A stretch of 35,390 nucleotides of DNA from Roseiarcus fermentans. GTDB taxonomy: Bacteria > Pseudomonadota > Alphaproteobacteria > Rhizobiales > Beijerinckiaceae. The notes beneath the pieces are model-generated. The model made no database searches. It saw only the letters and a program-made list of their open reading frames with translations, and was not told the DNA's origin. Position numbers and translations under genes: made by a program. Positions 33,438-35,390 of the stretch are shown piece after piece (position 1 is the first letter of the stretch; every line of letters starts with the position of its first letter). The stretch is taken from positions 1 to 35,390 of the forward strand of contig NZ_QNRK01000054.1 in NCBI RefSeq assembly GCF_003315135.1, in the 5' to 3' direction.

Positions 33438-34628
33438 ATGACTTCCCAGTCGCCCCTTGCGTCGTTCCTGTGGGACGATCCGCTCCTTATCGAGAGCCAG
33501 CTGACGGCCGACGAGCGGGCGGTGCGCGACGCCGCACGCGCCTTCGCGCAAAAGGAGCTGCTGCCAAAGACGCAGGAGGCGTTCCGTCACGAGAAGGCGG
33601 ATGTTGGCGTTTTTCGCGGAATGGGCGAGCTTGGCCTGCTCGGCGCCACGATCCCGGAGGCGTACGGCGGCGCGGGACTCGGCTACGTCAGCTACGGCCT
33701 GATCGCGCGCGAGATCGAGCGGGTCGATTCCGGCTACCGCTCGATGATGAGCGTGCAGTCGTCGCTGGTCATGCTGCCGATCTTCGAGTTCGGAAGCGAG
33801 GCGATGAAGCGGAAATACCTTCCGAAGCTCGCGACCGGAGAATGGATCGGCTGCTTCGGCCTCACCGAGCCGAATTTCGGCTCCGATCCCGGCGGCATGG
33901 TGACGCGGGCGCGAAAGGTCGACGGCGGTTACCGGATCTCGGGCGCCAAGACCTGGATCAGCAACAGCCCGATCGCCGACGTCTTCGTCGTCTGGGCCAA
34001 GGACGACTCAGGGGACATCCGCGGCTTCGTGCTCGAAAAGGGATCGAACGGCCTCAGCGCGCCTGCGATCCACGGAAAGATCGGGCTCAGAACGTCGATC
34101 ACCGGCGAGATCGTCCTCGACGAGGCGTTCTGCCCCGAGGAGAATGCGTTTGCCGATGTGCGAGGCCTCAAGGGCCCCTTCACCTGCCTCAACAGCGCCC
34201 GCTACGGCATTTGCTGGGGCGCGATGGGCGCGGCCGAGGACTGTTTTTCGCGCGTCCGGCAGTACGTCCTCGACCGCAAGCAGTTCGGCCGGCCGCTCGC
34301 CGCGAACCAGCTCATCCAGAAGAAGCTCGCCGACATGCTCTCCGAGATCGCGCTCGGCCTCCAGGGCGCCTTGCGCCTTGGCCGGCTGAGGGAGGAAGGC
34401 GCAGCCCCGGTCGAGCTCACCTCGATCCTGAAACGCAACAATTGCGGCAAGGCGCTCGACATCGCCCGCATGGCCCGGGACATGATGGGCGGAAATGGCG
34501 TCAGTGACGAGTTCGGCGTCGCGCGCCACCTCGTCAACCTCGAAGTCGTCAACACCTATGAGGGGACGCACGACATCCACGCGCTCATCCTCGGGCGGGC
34601 GATCACGGGGATTCCCGCGTTCACCTAG
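33438..34628 (+). CDS. gcdH: Glutaryl-CoA dehydrogenase
   Basis: A 396-residue acyl-CoA dehydrogenase of the decarboxylating glutaryl-CoA type, which converts glutaryl-CoA to crotonyl-CoA and CO2. Characteristic strings are [53 protein letters not shown], and [10 protein letters not shown]. The catalytic Glu lies in [19 protein letters not shown] near the end. The start ATG 33438 has AAGGAG seven bases upstream. It follows ETF-QO by 38 nt and is likely co-transcribed. Anaerobic benzoyl-CoA degradation via pimeloyl-CoA needs this step, as does lysine or tryptophan breakdown. A decayed paralogous 3' end lies at 12036-12183. Confidence 0.93.
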   Translation: MTSQSPLASFLWDDPLLIESQLTADERAVRDAARAFAQKELLPKTQEAFRHEKADVGVFRGMGELGLLGATIPEAYGGAGLGYVSYGLIAREIERVDSGYRSMMSVQSSLVMLPIFEFGSEAMKRKYLPKLATGEWIGCFGLTEPNFGSDPGGMVTRARKVDGGYRISGAKTWISNSPIADVFVVWAKDDSGDIRGFVLEKGSNGLSAPAIHGKIGLRTSITGEIVLDEAFCPEENAFADVRGLKGPFTCLNSARYGICWGAMGAAEDCFSRVRQYVLDRKQFGRPLAANQLIQKKLADMLSEIALGLQGALRLGRLREEGAAPVELTSILKRNNCGKALDIARMARDMMGGNGVSDEFGVARHLVNLEVVNTYEGTHDIHALILGRAITGIPAFT

Positions 34629-34866
34629 CAGCCTCACCCCCCAAATTGTCGTCTTTCGTAACCCAAGCACCCCCTCGTCTTGGCGAGAAGAGTGGCCTCG
34701 CGTCGCCACCGTTGAGTTGTTCGATTCGGGTTCGTTCGCGTAGCGATTCACCTTCCTTCTCATCGTGGCGTGTTCCAAGCCGGCGTCATCGCCAACAAAG
34801 AGGGGATGCTTGGGAGTTACCGTCTTTCAGCGAATTGGCGCCAACCTGATGGCCGCAGGACGCGCG
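34629..34866. other. Intergenic after gcdH, no recognisable gene
   Basis: No terminator hairpin with a T-tract and no gene were identified between the gcdH stop and the methyltransferase-like remnant. Confidence 0.35.
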
Positions 34867-34996
34867 AGGGGGACGCGATCGAGACGCTCAGGTCGATCTC
34901 CCGGACGCGATCGACCTCGTCCTGCTTGACGGCGCGAAGTCGCCTTATCCGGAAATCTTGTCGCTACTCGAGAGCCGCCTGGGCGGAGGCGCCTCT
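34867..34996 (+). pseudogene. O-methyltransferase-like (class I SAM) fragment
   Basis: GDAIETL in one frame (34870-34890) continues after a shift as QVDLPDAIDLVLLDGAKSPY and then PEILSLLESRLGGGAS (34889-34999). This is the pattern of the strand-4 region of caffeoyl-CoA-type O-methyltransferases (IDLVLLDGAK...Y...L...L). The SAM-binding N-terminal part and the C-terminus are missing. Only a remnant remains. Confidence 0.5.
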
Positions 34997-35065
34997 ACAG
35001 ATAGGGGGCCTCCCTCCCGGACCTGATGGACCCGAAGCCACCAGACGTGCCCGCGTTGGGCGAAT

Positions 35066-35341
35066 TTACGCGGCCTTCGCCCCATGCGCACTGTGCGCTC
35101 GCCCGCGGCCGTGGGTCACCTTCTCTTCTGTCAGCTTCCTGGTGACCACCATCAGCTCGTGGACCCGCCGGGACAAGACGTCGATATCCTTACGGGTAGG
35201 AACGGTGAAAACGTGCAGAAGCCACTGAGGCCCATCGTAGTTGACGTGGCGCGGGACGGCAACGCCTGGAACGAAATTGTCGTGGATGTTCCGCCTGTCA
35301 GGAGCCATCTTGGTGTGAGAATTTGAAAACATTTTCGGCAA
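35066..35341 (-). CDS. Small protein with phasin-like C-terminal coil, possibly partial
   Basis: The minus-strand frame reads from TTG 35341 or ATG 35308 (MAPDRRNIHDNFVPGV) to the stop at 35066. The segment VNYDGPQWLLHVFTVPTRKD and IDVLSRRVHELMVVTRKL resembles the C-terminal heptad region of phasins/PhaE-like polyhydroxyalkanoate proteins (VPTR-x-DI-x-x-L-x-x-RV-x-x-L), followed by a basic tail. No good Shine-Dalgarno site was seen and an in-frame stop lies just upstream of 35341. It could be a small intact gene or a 3' remnant. The 35346-35390 inverted repeat lies immediately upstream of it. Confidence 0.4.
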   Translation of the reverse strand: MPKMFSNSHTKMAPDRRNIHDNFVPGVAVPRHVNYDGPQWLLHVFTVPTRKDIDVLSRRVHELMVVTRKLTEEKVTHGRGRAHSAHGAKAA

Positions 35342-35345
35342 TATC

Positions 35346-35390
35346 CATCAATAGTGAGAATTGCATCTGGCAGAATTCTCACTATTGATG
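35346..35390. repeat. Perfect 17-bp inverted repeat at the window end
   Basis: CATCAATAGTGAGAATT (35346-35362) is matched by its exact reverse complement at 35374-35390, around an 11-nt loop. The right arm ends at the last base of the window. A further GTGAGAATTT occurs at 35314-35323. It may be an operator for the minus-strand ORF, a mobile-element end, or a fold-back assembly end. Confidence 0.7.

Noticed and set aside
1-35390. CRISPR arrays, tRNA or rRNA genes
   Set aside because: No regularly spaced repeats with spacers and no cloverleaf or rRNA-like sequence were noticed on either strand by reading; a dedicated RNA search was not possible.

Overview
The window is a GC-rich stretch of about 35 kb. 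It most likely comes from an alphaproteobacterium, probably of the Hyphomicrobiales. The evidence is a broken MucR/Ros-type regulator, IS256, IS630 and IS481 elements of the kind common in that order, and its codon use. It reads as an accessory aromatic-degradation island with heavy IS traffic and many gene remnants. No rRNA, tRNA or CRISPR was seen.

Layout. 1-2.1 kb: a 5'-truncated DUF262/HNH-type gene and a decayed IS256 transposase (minus). 2.5-12.0 kb (plus): a nine-gene operon. It starts with a split PEP-synthase/phenylphosphate-synthase-like dikinase (2637-3608 ATP-grasp subunit, 4788-6479 phosphohistidine subunit) with an ACMSD/resorcylate-decarboxylase-type amidohydrolase between the two halves. 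An inositol-monophosphatase-family phosphatase and a complete branched-chain-amino-acid-type (Liv) ABC transporter follow. 12.0-15.8 kb: a gcdH 3' remnant (minus), a 2[4Fe-4S] ferredoxin, an unrecognised pseudogene, and a complete lower gentisate pathway (fumarylpyruvate hydrolase, maleylpyruvate isomerase, gentisate 1,2-dioxygenase). 15.8-18.6 kb: an IS graveyard with an IS630-SDR chimeric ORF, an IS481 5' fragment, one intact IS630 and a mucR 5' fragment. 18.6-24.4 kb (minus): a three-part NfnA-NfnB-rubrerythrin fusion, then an enoyl-CoA hydratase-family/acyl-CoA dehydrogenase pair preceded by a second, decayed copy of the dikinase leader and gene start. 24.7-34.6 kb (plus): a LysR regulator, SDR, Old-Yellow-Enzyme-like reductase with a C-terminal fibronectin-III domain, EntE-type aryl-AMP/CoA ligase, a MEDS-BTAD regulator, ETF:quinone oxidoreductase and glutaryl-CoA dehydrogenase. 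34.6-35.4 kb: a methyltransferase remnant, a small minus-strand ORF and a perfect 17-bp inverted repeat at the very end.

How it may work together (inference): the Liv transporter imports an aromatic or alicyclic acid, and the first operon phosphorylates and then decarboxylates or hydrolyses it. The ligase, OYE reductase, SDR, crotonase and acyl-CoA dehydrogenase handle CoA-thioester intermediates. GcdH and ETF-QO pass electrons to the quinone pool, Nfn and ferredoxin manage low-potential electrons, and the gentisate genes provide an O2-dependent exit. The most novel parts are the dikinase/amidohydrolase/phosphatase module, the MEDS-BTAD regulator, and a duplicated leader carrying 11-bp-spaced direct repeats upstream of two opposite-strand operons.
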